Shown here: piece after piece, positions 14,692 to 23,267 of the stretch
Position numbering within the stretch: position 1 is the first letter of the stretch
Layout of the letters: the number at the start of each line of letters is the position of its first letter
Assembly: GCF_030580855.1 (NCBI RefSeq)
Contig: NZ_JAUQOP010000030.1
Coordinates: 1-64,000, forward strand
Source: Pseudomonas citrullilanati
GTDB taxonomy: Bacteria > Pseudomonadota > Gammaproteobacteria > Pseudomonadales > Pseudomonadaceae
Direction of reading: 5' to 3'
Length of the DNA: 64,000 nt
Program-made: the position numbers and the translations under genes
Notes under the pieces: generated by a model
Told to the model about the DNA's origin: nothing
What the model saw: only the letters and a program-made list of their open reading frames with translations
Databases searched by the model: none

Positions 14692-15708
14692 ATGTCATTG
14701 GGCTTCACCCCTGCGGTGGACATTTATGGTGCGAACGCCGCGCTGCTCAACGAACGCTTGCTCAGTTGGACGCACGTCGACGCGGCGGGAATCGAGTCCG
14801 ATCAGTTGACGCTCACCCTCAGCCTTGACGGGCTCGAAGGGTTGCCCAGCCTGGGCGGGAAGATCGGTCTGCGGGTCGGTTATCTGGAGTCGGGCCTGGT
14901 GGACAAGGGCGAGTTCGTCATTACCCGGCGTACGCCAACGCTGTTTCCCTTCACGCTCACCCTGGTGGCCATGGCGGCGCCGTTCAGCGCTGCGGACCAG
15001 ACCGGATTCAAGCAACGCCGATCCGTCAGCCATGGGCCGACGACCCTGGGGGCGCTGTTCCGTGAGTTGACTTCGCGGCACGGTTTTTCGCCGCGCGTGG
15101 CGCCGGACCTGTCGCTGATAAAAATTGCCCACGTCGACCAGTCCGACGAAACCGACATGGGTTTCCTGACGCGCCTGGCCCATCGTTATGACGCCGTCGC
15201 CAAGCCGGTCAACGAGTTGTATGTGCTGGCCCGGCGCGGCCAGGTGAAGTCGTTGTCGGGCAAGGTCCTGCCAGAAGCGAAACTGTCGGTGACCACGAAC
15301 AACCGCCCGGGCGACCACGCGTTCATCTCGGCCAAGCTGGATGACACTGCCCGGGCCAAGTACCAGGGCTGCAAGACCCGTTGGTGGGACGCGGCGGCCG
15401 GCCAGTTGCGGATCGAGGAGAGCGGCTTGGCGCCGTTCAAGACCTTGCGCCAGCGCTTCCAGGGCGCCGACGACGCCCGCGCAGCCGGGGAGGGGGAGGT
15501 GCGCCGGATGCTGCGCGAGGCCCTCAAGCTGACGATCGAATGCCCGGGCAACCCAGGGCTTTGCGCCGAGGGTATCGTCCTGCTGGATCCCTCCTGGCCG
15601 GACTTCATGCGCGGTCGCTGGTCGATCGACAAGGTCACCGCCAGTGGCGACCGGGCAAAAAGCTACCGTTGCAGCATCGACGCGACCTGCCTGGATGCCA
15701 AGGCCTGA
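14692..15708 (+). CDS. gpD: Baseplate hub protein D
   Basis: This 338-residue protein is the P2 gpD-like hub on which spike V sits, equivalent to T4 gp27. Landmarks are GFTPAVDIYG at the start, TRRTPTLFPFTLTLVAMAAPF, the HVDQSDETDMGFLTRLAHRYDAVAKP block at about residues 145-170, and a C-terminal SWPDFMRGRWSIDKV. Usual length for the family. It ends the structural part of the operon. Confidence 0.92.
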   Translation: MSLGFTPAVDIYGANAALLNERLLSWTHVDAAGIESDQLTLTLSLDGLEGLPSLGGKIGLRVGYLESGLVDKGEFVITRRTPTLFPFTLTLVAMAAPFSAADQTGFKQRRSVSHGPTTLGALFRELTSRHGFSPRVAPDLSLIKIAHVDQSDETDMGFLTRLAHRYDAVAKPVNELYVLARRGQVKSLSGKVLPEAKLSVTTNNRPGDHAFISAKLDDTARAKYQGCKTRWWDAAAGQLRIEESGLAPFKTLRQRFQGADDARAAGEGEVRRMLREALKLTIECPGNPGLCAEGIVLLDPSWPDFMRGRWSIDKVTASGDRAKSYRCSIDATCLDAKA

Positions 15709-15760
15709 CCCATTACCACTTCTGCGCAAGCGATCCCGCGATCGCGGCAAGGAGCACGCC

Positions 15761-16306
15761 GTGCCCATTACTCAAGCGCAATTGCTGCGCATTCTCCCGA
15801 ACGCCGGCGTCAACGCTGGCGTTTTTGCACCTGTCCTGAATATCGCCATGGGTCGCCACCAGATCATCGGTCGTAGCCGGGTTGCCGCATTCATCGCCCA
15901 GGTGGGTCATGAGTCCGGCCAACTACGTTATGTGCGAGAGTCGGGTAACGAGGCCTACCTGTCGAAATATGACACCGGCCCACTGGCCTTGCGCCTCGGC
16001 AACACACCCACGGCGGACGGTGATGGCCAGCGCTACCGGGGCCGGGGTTTGATTCAGATCACCGGACGAGCCAACTACCAGGCGTGCGGTGAAGCCCTGG
16101 GCCTGGACCTGGTCAATGACCCGGCGTTATTGGAACTGCCACAATGGGCCGCCGAGTCGGCGGCTTGGTTCTGGGCGACCCACGGTCTCAACGCCCTGGC
16201 CGATGCGGGGCGGTTCGACAAGATCACGCAGCGGATCAACGGCGGCCAGAATGGCGCCGCGGATCGCCAGGCGCTTTATGCACGGGCATTGCAGGTGCTG
16301 GAATGA
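15761..16306 (+). CDS. Endolysin, GH19 chitinase-like
   Basis: This 181-residue lysin cleaves peptidoglycan to release tailocins. It has the GH19 chitinase-class fold seen in R-pyocin lysins: VAAFIAQVGHESGQL with the catalytic Glu at about residue 50, YRGRGLIQITGRANYQACG (about 92-110), and ESAAWFWATHGLNALAD. No signal peptide is present, so it relies on the holin. I chose GTG 15761 because AAGGAG (15749-15754) is six bases upstream and the domain starts at PITQAQL. Confidence 0.9.
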   Translation: MPITQAQLLRILPNAGVNAGVFAPVLNIAMGRHQIIGRSRVAAFIAQVGHESGQLRYVRESGNEAYLSKYDTGPLALRLGNTPTADGDGQRYRGRGLIQITGRANYQACGEALGLDLVNDPALLELPQWAAESAAWFWATHGLNALADAGRFDKITQRINGGQNGAADRQALYARALQVLE

Positions 16307-16812
16307 GCCCGGGCTTATTGAGGTACATCTCGGTACTGGTCCTGGCGTTGGCGGCGGCGGGCGTGGCGTGGAAGGTCCAGGACTGGCGCTATGGTCGAGC
16401 GCTCGCGGAGCAGGCCCAGTCGCAGGCCGACACCTTGAATCAATTGAACCTCGCCGCTGCCACTTCGCAACAACGCGAGACCGATAGGCGCCTGGCCCTG
16501 GAGCGGCAACTCTCCGCCAGCGAACAAACCCACTACCGAGCCTTGAGCGATGCCCAACGTGACCAGGATCGCCTGCGCGATCGCCTTGCTACTGCCGATG
16601 TCCGGCTGTCAGTCCTCCTCGACGCCGACGAGGTTGCCGCCGGTTGCGCAGTGCCTTCCACCCCCGGCGCCAGCGGCGTGGATCATGGCCCCCCACGCGC
16701 CCGACTTGACCCGGCGCATGCTCAACGAATTATCGCCATCACCGACGAAGGCGACCGTGGACTGATCGCCTTGCAGGCTTGCCAGGCCTACGTCAGGGCC
16801 CTGGGTCGGTAA
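16303..16812 (+). CDS. Rz: Inner-membrane spanin Rz
   Basis: This 169-residue protein has an N-terminal transmembrane anchor (residues about 4-22, YISVLVLALAAAGVAW) and a long periplasmic coiled coil rich in Gln, Glu and Arg, the classic i-spanin layout. It joins with Rz1 to fuse inner and outer membranes at the end of lysis. ATG 16303 overlaps the lysin stop by four bases. A complete Rz1 gene lies within it in the +1 frame. Confidence 0.85.
   Translation: MSPGLLRYISVLVLALAAAGVAWKVQDWRYGRALAEQAQSQADTLNQLNLAAATSQQRETDRRLALERQLSASEQTHYRALSDAQRDQDRLRDRLATADVRLSVLLDADEVAAGCAVPSTPGASGVDHGPPRARLDPAHAQRIIAITDEGDRGLIALQACQAYVRALGR
16550..16765 (+). CDS. Rz1: Outer-membrane spanin lipoprotein Rz1, embedded in Rz
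   Basis: This 71-residue frame lies wholly inside Rz, shifted by +1. It encodes a lipoprotein signal (RIACAIALLLPMSGC) with lipobox Cys at residue 20, then a short Pro-rich mature part (TRLPPVAQCLPPPAPAAW), the hallmark of Rz1. The embedded architecture is known from lambda. It uses ATG 16550 and would anchor in the outer membrane to pair with Rz. Confidence 0.85.
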   Translation: MPNVTRIACAIALLLPMSGCQSSSTPTRLPPVAQCLPPPAPAAWIMAPHAPDLTRRMLNELSPSPTKATVD

Positions 16813-16883
16813 TCCGGCGAGCCTTGCAAGCTTCGACCGCTCGTGTACGGTAGGCCTTCATTGCGTCGAATCTGGAGGGCACC

Positions 16884-17384
16884 GTGGACGACATTACCCA
16901 ACTGGCCGCTGAACTGGGCCGGCGCTTGCAGCTGCTCAATGCCCATGTCACCACTGCCGAGTCCTGTACCGGTGGCGGGATCGCCGAGGCGATCACGCGG
17001 ATTCCGGGCAGCTCCGCCTGGTTCGAGGCCGGCTACGTCACCTACTCCAATCGCCAGAAGACCCAGCAGTTGGACGTGCCAGCCGGCTTGTTCGAGACGG
17101 TGGGCGCCGTCAGCCGCGAGGTGGTCGAGGCCATGGCCCAGGGCGCGCAGGAAAAAAGCCTGGCGCGGTTTGCCGTGGCGGTCAGCGGCGTGGCCGGGCC
17201 CGACGGGGGCTCGCCGCACAAACCGGTGGGCACCGTGTGGCTGGCCTGGGGCGTTGGCGAGGTGGTGATCAGTGAACGGCGCTTTTTCCCGGGCAACCGC
17301 GATGAGGTCCGCCGACAAACGGTGAAGGCCGCGCTAGAGGGGCTGCTGCAGTATGCCTCGGCAGAAATCTCAAATCAGGGGTAG
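16884..17384 (+). CDS. pncC: CinA-family nicotinamide-nucleotide amidohydrolase
   Basis: This 166-residue cytosolic enzyme hydrolyses NMN to nicotinate mononucleotide and ammonia in pyridine-nucleotide recycling. It is the stand-alone CinA C-terminal domain: TAESCTGGGIAEAITRIPGSSAWFEAGYVTYSN near residues 32-64, and AVSGVAGPDGGSPHKPVGTVW later. The start is GTG 16884 after GGAGG. It precedes recA, as in many Pseudomonas genomes. The region between it and the tailocin lysis genes (16813-16883) holds no other gene. Confidence 0.93.
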   Translation: MDDITQLAAELGRRLQLLNAHVTTAESCTGGGIAEAITRIPGSSAWFEAGYVTYSNRQKTQQLDVPAGLFETVGAVSREVVEAMAQGAQEKSLARFAVAVSGVAGPDGGSPHKPVGTVWLAWGVGEVVISERRFFPGNRDEVRRQTVKAALEGLLQYASAEISNQG

Positions 17385-17411
17385 GCGATCTTCAATCCCT
17401 GTGGAATAATA

Positions 17412-17427
17412 CTGGCTACTTATACAG
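17412..17427 (+). promoter_or_regulatory. LexA (SOS) box of recA
   Basis: CTGGCTACTTATACAG fits the CTG-N10-CAG LexA operator and lies 41 bases before the recA start. The dinB gene in this window carries a very similar box. Confidence 0.85.
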
Positions 17428-17467
17428 GTGTTGGCCGCCAGGCCTTATTGATTACGTGAGGACTTTA

Positions 17468-18520
17468 ATGGACGACAACAAGAAGAAAGCCTTGGCTGCG
17501 GCCTTGGGTCAGATCGAACGTCAATTCGGCAAGGGTGCCGTAATGCGTATGGGCGATCAGGACCGCCAGGCTATTCCTTCCATCTCCACCGGCTCCCTGG
17601 GCCTGGACATCGCACTGGGCATCGGCGGCCTGCCAAAGGGCCGGATCGTTGAAATCTACGGCCCTGAATCTTCCGGTAAAACTACCCTGACCCTGTCGGT
17701 GATCGCCCAGGCCCAGAAAGCGGGCGCGACCTGCGCCTTCGTCGACGCCGAACACGCCCTGGACCCGGAGTATGCCGGCAAGCTGGGCGTCAATGTCGAC
17801 GACCTGCTGGTGTCCCAGCCGGACACCGGCGAGCAGGCCCTGGAAATCACCGACATGCTGGTGCGTTCCAACGCGGTTGACGTGATCATCGTCGACTCCG
17901 TGGCCGCCCTGGTACCCAAGGCTGAAATCGAAGGTGAAATGGGCGACATGCACGTGGGCCTCCAGGCTCGCCTGATGTCCCAGGCCCTGCGCAAGATCAC
18001 CGGTAACATCAAGAACGCCAACTGCCTGGTGATCTTCATCAACCAGATCCGGATGAAGATCGGCGTGATGTTCGGCAGCCCGGAAACCACTACCGGTGGT
18101 AACGCGCTGAAGTTCTACGCCTCGGTTCGCCTGGACATCCGCCGCACCGGCGCGGTGAAGGAAGGCGACGAAGTGGTCGGCAGCGAAACCCGCGTCAAGG
18201 TCGTGAAGAACAAGGTGGCTTCGCCGTTCCGTCAGGCCGAGTTCCAGATTCTCTACGGCAAGGGCATCTACCTCAATGGCGAGATGATCGACCTGGGTGT
18301 GTTGCACGGTTTCGTCGAGAAGTCCGGTGCCTGGTACGCCTACAACGGCACCAAGATCGGTCAGGGCAAGGCCAACTCGGCCAAGTTCCTGGCGGATAAC
18401 CCGGAGGTTGCAGCGGCCCTTGAGAAACAACTGCGTGACAAGCTGCTGAGCCCGGTTGCCGACGTCAAGGCACTGGCCAACCGTGAGACCGCCGACGACC
18501 TGGCTGACGCTGACATCTGA
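17468..18520 (+). CDS. recA: Recombinase RecA
   Basis: This 350-residue protein is the homologous-recombination ATPase and SOS coprotease. Visible motifs are Walker A (GPESSGKTT, about residues 67-75), Walker B (VDVIIVDSVAAL), the KAEIEGEMGD loop L1, NQIRMKIGVMFGSPETTTGG loop L2, and a Lys/Asp-rich C-terminal tail. ATG 17468 follows GAGG; an in-frame ATG at 17456 is less likely. It should trigger self-cleavage of the PrtR-like repressor upstream. Its regulator RecX follows eight bases later. Confidence 0.98.
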   Translation: MDDNKKKALAAALGQIERQFGKGAVMRMGDQDRQAIPSISTGSLGLDIALGIGGLPKGRIVEIYGPESSGKTTLTLSVIAQAQKAGATCAFVDAEHALDPEYAGKLGVNVDDLLVSQPDTGEQALEITDMLVRSNAVDVIIVDSVAALVPKAEIEGEMGDMHVGLQARLMSQALRKITGNIKNANCLVIFINQIRMKIGVMFGSPETTTGGNALKFYASVRLDIRRTGAVKEGDEVVGSETRVKVVKNKVASPFRQAEFQILYGKGIYLNGEMIDLGVLHGFVEKSGAWYAYNGTKIGQGKANSAKFLADNPEVAAALEKQLRDKLLSPVADVKALANRETADDLADADI

Positions 18521-18528
18521 TCGATTCG

Positions 18529-18996
18529 ATGACCGTCGTACTCGATACACTCGTCGCGGTGCGGCGAACGGCGATGGACCTGCTCGCCAGGCGCGAGCAC
18601 GGGCGAGTCGAGCTGACGCGTAAACTGCGTCAGCGCGGCGCACCTGATGAACTGATCGACACGGCCCTCGACCGTTTGACGGAGGAGGGCCTGCTGTCGG
18701 AAGCCCGCTACCTTGAAAGCTTTGTCTCCTATCGCGCCCGCTCCGGTTACGGTCCGTTGCGAATTCGTGAGGAACTGGGCCAACGAGGTTTGCAGCGACC
18801 GGATATCGAACTCGCCCTGCGCGAAAGCGGTATCGATTGGCAGGCGCAATTGGCGGACACCTGGCGGCGCAAATTTTCCGGGCACTTGCCCGTCGATGCA
18901 CGAGAGCGAGCCAAGCAAGGGCGGTTCCTGGCGTATCGAGGGTATTCCATGGAGATGATCAACCGCTTGTTCAGCGGTCGCGCCATGGACGATTGA
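18529..18996 (+). CDS. recX: RecA regulator RecX
   Basis: This 155-residue protein binds RecA filaments and limits their extension. It is built of three-helix repeats with family motifs RREHGRVELTRKLRQRGAPDELID, LSEARYLESFVSYRARSGYGPLRIREEL and GYSMEMINRLFSG. It lies close behind recA and is probably made from read-through of the recA transcript, with a strong terminator afterwards. Confidence 0.95.
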   Translation: MTVVLDTLVAVRRTAMDLLARREHGRVELTRKLRQRGAPDELIDTALDRLTEEGLLSEARYLESFVSYRARSGYGPLRIREELGQRGLQRPDIELALRESGIDWQAQLADTWRRKFSGHLPVDARERAKQGRFLAYRGYSMEMINRLFSGRAMDD

Positions 18997-19000
18997 ACAC

Positions 19001-19032
19001 AAAAGACCCGCTATTTCGATAGCGGGTCTTTT
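19001..19032 (+). terminator. Terminator after recA-recX
   Basis: AAAAGACCCGCTA (19001-19013) is perfectly complementary to TAGCGGGTCTTTT (19020-19032), with a T run after it. The symmetric A and T tracts let it serve the convergent LOG-family gene too. Confidence 0.92.
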
Positions 19033-19041
19033 TTTATGGGT

Positions 19042-20160
19042 TCAGGTTGCCTTGATCGGCTCCCACGTGAGGGGCTGGATCTTTTCGGCGGGCTGGGCCC
19101 AGTTTTCCGCCAGGTTGATGTAGTCCACCAGTTCCCTCAAGCGGCCATGGTCGCGGGCGTTGAAGTTGAATGCCAGGCGCGTCAGATGGCTGAAACGGGC
19201 TTCATCGTGTTCTTCATCGTTATCGTCATGCTGATGAAAGCAGTCATTGAGGCACAGGTCGGCAAAGTCCACCTGCATCCGCTGGAGCGCCTGTTCGTTG
19301 AGCTTGTGATTCATGCGGATCACGAACTGATGCTTGAGCCAGCGGCTGGAGTGGAAGTTACGGTAAAACTGGTTGATCTCCTCCACGGCATCCTCGGCGT
19401 TGTACACCAGGCGCATCAGCTTCATGTCGGTGGGCAGGATGTAGCGGTTCTCTTCCAATTGCTCGCGGATGAAATCCAGGGCGCCTTGCCAGAACTTGCC
19501 ACCCGGCACGTCCAGCAGGACCACGGGCACCAGCGGGCTCTTGCCGGTCTGCACCAGCGTCAGTACCTCCAGGGCTTCATCCAGCGTGCCGAAGCCGCCC
19601 GGACAAAGCACCAGGGCGTCGGCTTCCTTGACGAAGAACAGTTTGCGGGTGAAGAAAAAGTGGAACGGCAGCAGGTTCGGCGTGCCTTCGACGGTGGGGT
19701 TGGCGTGCTGTTCGAACGGCAGGGTGATGTTGAACCCCAGGCTGTGTTCGCGTCCCGCGCCTTCATGGGCCGCCGCCATGATGCCGCCGCCGGCACCGGT
19801 GATGACCATCATGTCCGAGCGCGCCAGTGCCGCCCCCAGTTCCCGGGCCAGGCCGTACAGCGGGTGTTCGATCGGCGTCCGGGCCGAGCCGAAGACGGTG
19901 ACCTTGCGCCGTCCCTTGAACTGTTCGAGGGTGCGGAAGGCGTGCTCCAGTTCCCGTAGCGCCTGGAGGGTGATCTTGGCATTCCAGCGGTTGTGATCTT
20001 CCTGGGCCATACGCAGTACGGTCAGGATCATGTCGCGGTAGATGGGCAGGTTCGGGCTGTTGGGTGAAACCAGGTTGAGTTGTTCTTCAACCTTGTGGAT
20101 GAGGTCGTGGCCGTGGTTCTCAAAATGACGACTGAGCAGGTCATTCGGTTTATAAGGCAT
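19042..20160 (-). CDS. LOG-family Rossmann-fold protein
   Basis: This 372-residue cytosolic protein has the LOG (lysine decarboxylase-like) nucleotide-binding core: VTVFGSART at about residue 87, MVITGAGGGIMAAAHEGAG, and the diagnostic PGGFGTLDEALEVLTLVQTGK motif. The extra N-terminal helical region and an acidic, His-rich C-terminal extension (DCFHQHDDNDEEHDEA) distinguish it from plant-type cytokinin-activating LOGs of about 200 residues. Homologues of the core are nucleoside-5'-monophosphate phosphoribohydrolases; the physiological substrate here is unknown. It converges on recX. Confidence 0.85.
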   Translation of the reverse strand: MPYKPNDLLSRHFENHGHDLIHKVEEQLNLVSPNSPNLPIYRDMILTVLRMAQEDHNRWNAKITLQALRELEHAFRTLEQFKGRRKVTVFGSARTPIEHPLYGLARELGAALARSDMMVITGAGGGIMAAAHEGAGREHSLGFNITLPFEQHANPTVEGTPNLLPFHFFFTRKLFFVKEADALVLCPGGFGTLDEALEVLTLVQTGKSPLVPVVLLDVPGGKFWQGALDFIREQLEENRYILPTDMKLMRLVYNAEDAVEEINQFYRNFHSSRWLKHQFVIRMNHKLNEQALQRMQVDFADLCLNDCFHQHDDNDEEHDEARFSHLTRLAFNFNARDHGRLRELVDYINLAENWAQPAEKIQPLTWEPIKAT

Positions 20161-20411
20161 TCAACTTCTCCTTCTTGGCAGGACGAATCCAGATCCTCGC
20201 CCCGATCAATGCTGTCTTGATCATGGCGCCCAAAAGTGACGATTGGCAACCGCTCGATACACACCCGGACAGGGCGCGCCGCTCGTCAGATGCCCGGCCG
20301 GGCACACAGGGCTCTGATTTACTGAATATCAAGCGTGTCTATGCAAACAGGCCACCAGGGCTGGGCGCCACGCGATGGATTGAAGTCGGATCGTGCAGGG
20401 AGGCGTGGAAA

Positions 20412-20609
20412 ATGAGGGTGACGCTGGAACTCGACAGGCAGTTGTACCTGATGCTGCTGGAGTCGGCCCAGGCCAATCGGCTGAGCCTGGAGGAAGAGTG
20501 CTGTCGTCGGTTGGAAGGGCGGGCCTGGCGCTCGCGCTACCTGCAGGCGCTGGTGGAGGAACTGCGCGCCGATGATGAGCAGCGGCGCGACAGTGGCCTG
20601 TGCGGTTGA
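20412..20609 (+). CDS. Small ribbon-helix-helix-like protein
   Basis: This 65-residue protein begins with a short strand (MRVTLELDRQLYLML) followed by two helices (SAQANRLSLEEECCRRLE, WRSRYLQALVEELRADDE), a layout resembling ribbon-helix-helix proteins. AGGGAGG (20397-20403) lies eight bases upstream and decides this start over a longer in-frame one. DNA binding is suggested by fold pattern only. The upstream 250 bases hold no other gene. Confidence 0.5.
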   Translation: MRVTLELDRQLYLMLLESAQANRLSLEEECCRRLEGRAWRSRYLQALVEELRADDEQRRDSGLCG

Positions 20610-20628
20610 TGCCTGCGGGCCGACCGGG

Positions 20629-21051
20629 TTACTTCTTCGGCTTGGTCGGTTTCGGGCAGTCCGATTCCTGGAAGCGTTCCGTGGCCACCGGACGGTTGGT
20701 CTTCACCTCGGTGAATTCGTAGCGCATCGTCGCGCCCTTGGCCATCAGCTTGCGGAACCCTGGGTTGGTGCACACCGTGGAGCCCAGCTGGAAGTACACG
20801 GCCTTGGGGTCTGCACGCATTTTCTGGGCATGGCTGCTCTGCACACTGAGGTGATTGATCAGCTCGGTGCCTTCGACGGTGTAGCCCTGGTCGAGGATGT
20901 CTTCGTTGATCGCCCGCGGCGTACCGATGCTGCTTTCCTTGGCAACGTTCTGCAGCATCTTGTTCAGTTCGAGTTCTTTCAGCGAAGCAGCCTGAGCGCT
21001 GAAGGACGTCGCCAGCAGAACGGCAACGGTGGGGACGATAAGGCGCAGCAT
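20629..21051 (-). CDS. PA3611-like exported protein
   Basis: This 140-residue protein has a Sec signal peptide (LRLIVPTVAVLLATSFSAQA, cleavage near residue 21). The mature protein is small and helical (LKELELNKMLQNVAKESSIGTPRAINEDILDQGY), with two Cys likely forming a disulfide. It resembles the Pseudomonas PA3611 family, described as a quorum-sensing-regulated virulence-associated periplasmic protein, and its position near recA/erdR/dgkA matches PAO1. ATG 21051 follows GGAGAG. The function is not established. Confidence 0.72.
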   Translation of the reverse strand: MLRLIVPTVAVLLATSFSAQAASLKELELNKMLQNVAKESSIGTPRAINEDILDQGYTVEGTELINHLSVQSSHAQKMRADPKAVYFQLGSTVCTNPGFRKLMAKGATMRYEFTEVKTNRPVATERFQESDCPKPTKPKK

Positions 21052-21235
21052 GAAACTCTCCTGGTTCAGTGACTGGTGGTTCGACCGATCACATGACTGT
21101 GCGTTCAGTGGCCGGGAATTATAGGGGAGCCCGGGTGGACGGTACAGGCTTGCGCGCTCTGGTAGACTGCCGGCCTTTATTGCCCTGCCGAGTGTTGTTC
21201 GTGTCCAGTTCCCTTGTCCGTCGGCGTCGTCCACG

Positions 21236-21979
21236 ATGAACCATGCCCCCAACGCCGTCGCCCGCCTGCGCGACCAGCGTATCGATGAAGGCATCAAGCC
21301 GCTCCAGGCCCGCGGCTGGCGCGCACCCCGTTGCAGCGCCTGCCGGGTGATCGAGAGCCATTGCCTGTGTGCCTGGCGCCCCAGTGTCGAGACCCGTTCC
21401 GGGATCTGCCTGATCATGACCAACAAGGAAGTGTTCAAGCCGAGCAACACCGGCTGGTTGATCGCCGACGTAGTGCGCGACAATCATGCGTTCATCTGGT
21501 CGCGGACCGATGTCGACGAGCAACTGCTGGCGTTGCTGAACGACCCGCAGCGGCAGCCGTACCTGGTGTTTCCGGGGGAGTACGTCGAGCCTTCCCGGGT
21601 GACCCACACGGTAGACGTCGATCACGCCAGGCGTCCGCTGTTCATCCTGCTGGACGCAACCTGGACGGAAGCGCGGAAGATTTTTCGCAAGAGCCCGTAT
21701 TTCGACCGGCTGCCGATCCTGAGCCTGTTGCCCGACCGGTTGTCGCGCTACCGCCTGCGCCGTTCGACCCGCAGCGAGCACCTGTGCACCGCCGAGGTGG
21801 CGGCGTTGTGCCTGGAACTGGCGGGGGACAGCGATGCCGCGTCGGCGCTGGACGCCTATTTCGACGTGTTCAGCCAGCATTACCTGGGGGCCAAGCGCCA
21901 GCAGGCCGTGAATGTAGCGACCCCGGCTCACGCCGAGTTGCAGCCCTTTGTCCGCATGGGCCCCGCCGTATTGGCGTAA
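21236..21979 (+). CDS. tapT: DTW-domain tRNA aminocarboxypropyltransferase
   Basis: This 247-residue enzyme is predicted to add the 3-amino-3-carboxypropyl group from SAM to uridine 47 of tRNA (acp3U), as E. coli TapT/YfiP does. It has an N-terminal Cys cluster (RCSACRVIESHCLC) that probably binds zinc, the LIMTNKEVFKPSNTGWLIADV segment and the signature LDATWTEARKIFRKSPYF at about residues 137-154, containing the DTW-type D-A-T-W motif. Usual length for the family. The 195 bases after it hold no evident gene. Confidence 0.85.
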   Translation: MNHAPNAVARLRDQRIDEGIKPLQARGWRAPRCSACRVIESHCLCAWRPSVETRSGICLIMTNKEVFKPSNTGWLIADVVRDNHAFIWSRTDVDEQLLALLNDPQRQPYLVFPGEYVEPSRVTHTVDVDHARRPLFILLDATWTEARKIFRKSPYFDRLPILSLLPDRLSRYRLRRSTRSEHLCTAEVAALCLELAGDSDAASALDAYFDVFSQHYLGAKRQQAVNVATPAHAELQPFVRMGPAVLA

Positions 21980-22174
21980 TAGTGGCCCATACTGGAGGCC
22001 GGGGCGGCCGTGCTGCTTGACCACCCCGACTTCGCTGGGCATGCTTGGCGCCGACCCGGGTGCGGCCAACGGCTGGATGCTGTGTCTGGCGCGCATGTGC
22101 CCCCGTGGACTTGAGTTGTTTTGGCGAGGCGCGAATGCATCGGGCCCGCCATTAAAAACAGGATCATTGAAAAA

Positions 22175-22828
22175 ATGGCCACATACGAAATCCTGATTGC
22201 CGACGACCACCCGCTTTTTCGCAGCGCGTTGCGTCAGGCAGTGACCCTGGGCCTGGGCCCGGATGTCCGGTTGACGGAGGTGGCCAGTATCGCGGAGCTG
22301 GAAGCCCGGCTGACTGAAAAGGCAGACTGGGACCTGGTCCTGCTGGACCTGAACATGCCCGGTGCCTACGGTTTTTCCGGCCTGGTGCTGTTGCGCGGCC
22401 AATACCCGCAGATCCCGGTGGTCATGGTGTCGGCCCAGGAAGAAGCCTCGGTGATGGTCAAGGCGCGCGAGTTCGGGGCCAGTGGCTTCATCCCCAAGTC
22501 CGGTTCCCTGGAAATGATCCAGCGTGCCGTGAAGGCAGTGCTCGATGGCGATGTGTCCTGGCCGCCCCAGGCGTTCGAAGCGGTGAGCGTCTCCGAAGAG
22601 GCCAAGGCCGCCAGCGAAGGCCTGGCCAGCCTGACGCCGCAGCAATTCCGGGTGTTGACCATGGTGTGCGAGGGGCTGTTGAACAAGCAGATCGCCTATG
22701 AACTGAATGTGTCGGAGGCCACCATCAAGGCCCACGTCACGGCGATCTTTCGCAAGTTGAATGTGCGTACCCGGACCCAGGCGGCGTTGCTGCTGCAACA
22801 ACTTGAGTCAATTTCGCCACAGCCTTGA
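22175..22828 (+). CDS. erdR: LuxR-type response regulator ErdR
   Basis: This 217-residue regulator has an N-terminal receiver domain (IADDHPLFRSAL; phosphoacceptor Asp in LVLLDLNMPG; Lys in FIPKSGS) and a C-terminal LuxR/NarL helix-turn-helix (LTPQQFRVLTMVCEGLLNKQIAYELNVSEATIKAHV). Its position directly before dgkA equals PA3604-PA3603, where ErdR is reported to control ethanol oxidation and acetate use. No cognate kinase is encoded in the window. Confidence 0.85.
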   Translation: MATYEILIADDHPLFRSALRQAVTLGLGPDVRLTEVASIAELEARLTEKADWDLVLLDLNMPGAYGFSGLVLLRGQYPQIPVVMVSAQEEASVMVKAREFGASGFIPKSGSLEMIQRAVKAVLDGDVSWPPQAFEAVSVSEEAKAASEGLASLTPQQFRVLTMVCEGLLNKQIAYELNVSEATIKAHVTAIFRKLNVRTRTQAALLLQQLESISPQP

Positions 22829-22900
22829 AGCGCGGCTTCACGCTTTTTTGACCGGATTTGAATTAGCTTCTCCACCTCCTTTTCGATCAGTGCCTACTCT

Positions 22901-23263
22901 ATGTCACCTTTTAAAGGCCAAACCGGCCTGAAACGCATCCTCAATGCCTCCGGCTATTCCCTTGACGGGCTGCGCGCCGCGTTTGTCGGTGAAGCGGCGT
23001 TCCGTCAGTTGGTGCTGCTCAACGTCGTGCTGATTCCGTTGTCGTTCTTCCTGAATGTCAGCCGGGTCGAGCAGGCGCTGTTGATCGCGGTCTGCCTGTT
23101 GGCATTGATCGTGGAGTTGCTCAACTCGGCAGTGGAAGCGGCGATCGACCGCATTTCCCTGGAGCTGCACCCGTTGTCGAAAAACGCCAAGGACATGGGC
23201 AGCGCCGCCCAGCTCGTCGCCCTGACGATGATCGCCCTGGTGTGGGGCGTGATCCTGCTTTGA
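22901..23263 (+). CDS. dgkA: Diacylglycerol kinase
   Basis: This 120-residue inner-membrane enzyme phosphorylates diacylglycerol to phosphatidate, recycling lipid released in osmoregulated glucan and LPS synthesis. Three transmembrane helices are visible (about 32-48, 51-70, 97-119), and the signature ELLNSAVEAAIDRIS carries the catalytic Glu. Normal length. It follows erdR at 72 bases and converges with finR, four bases away. Confidence 0.95.
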   Translation: MSPFKGQTGLKRILNASGYSLDGLRAAFVGEAAFRQLVLLNVVLIPLSFFLNVSRVEQALLIAVCLLALIVELLNSAVEAAIDRISLELHPLSKNAKDMGSAAQLVALTMIALVWGVILL

Positions 23264-23267
23264 TACG

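Noticed and set aside
1095..16812. Complete prophage
   Set aside because: No capsid, portal, terminase, integrase, replication gene or attachment duplication is present; the gene set is that of a contractile tail with lysis genes.
19042..20160. Cytokinin-activating LOG enzyme
   Set aside because: The protein is much longer than plant-type LOG and has extra N- and C-terminal regions, so only the nucleotide-binding family can be assigned.
21119..22801. A 560-codon minus-strand frame across the DTW and erdR genes
   Set aside because: Both plus-strand genes have complete family motifs; the reverse frame has none.
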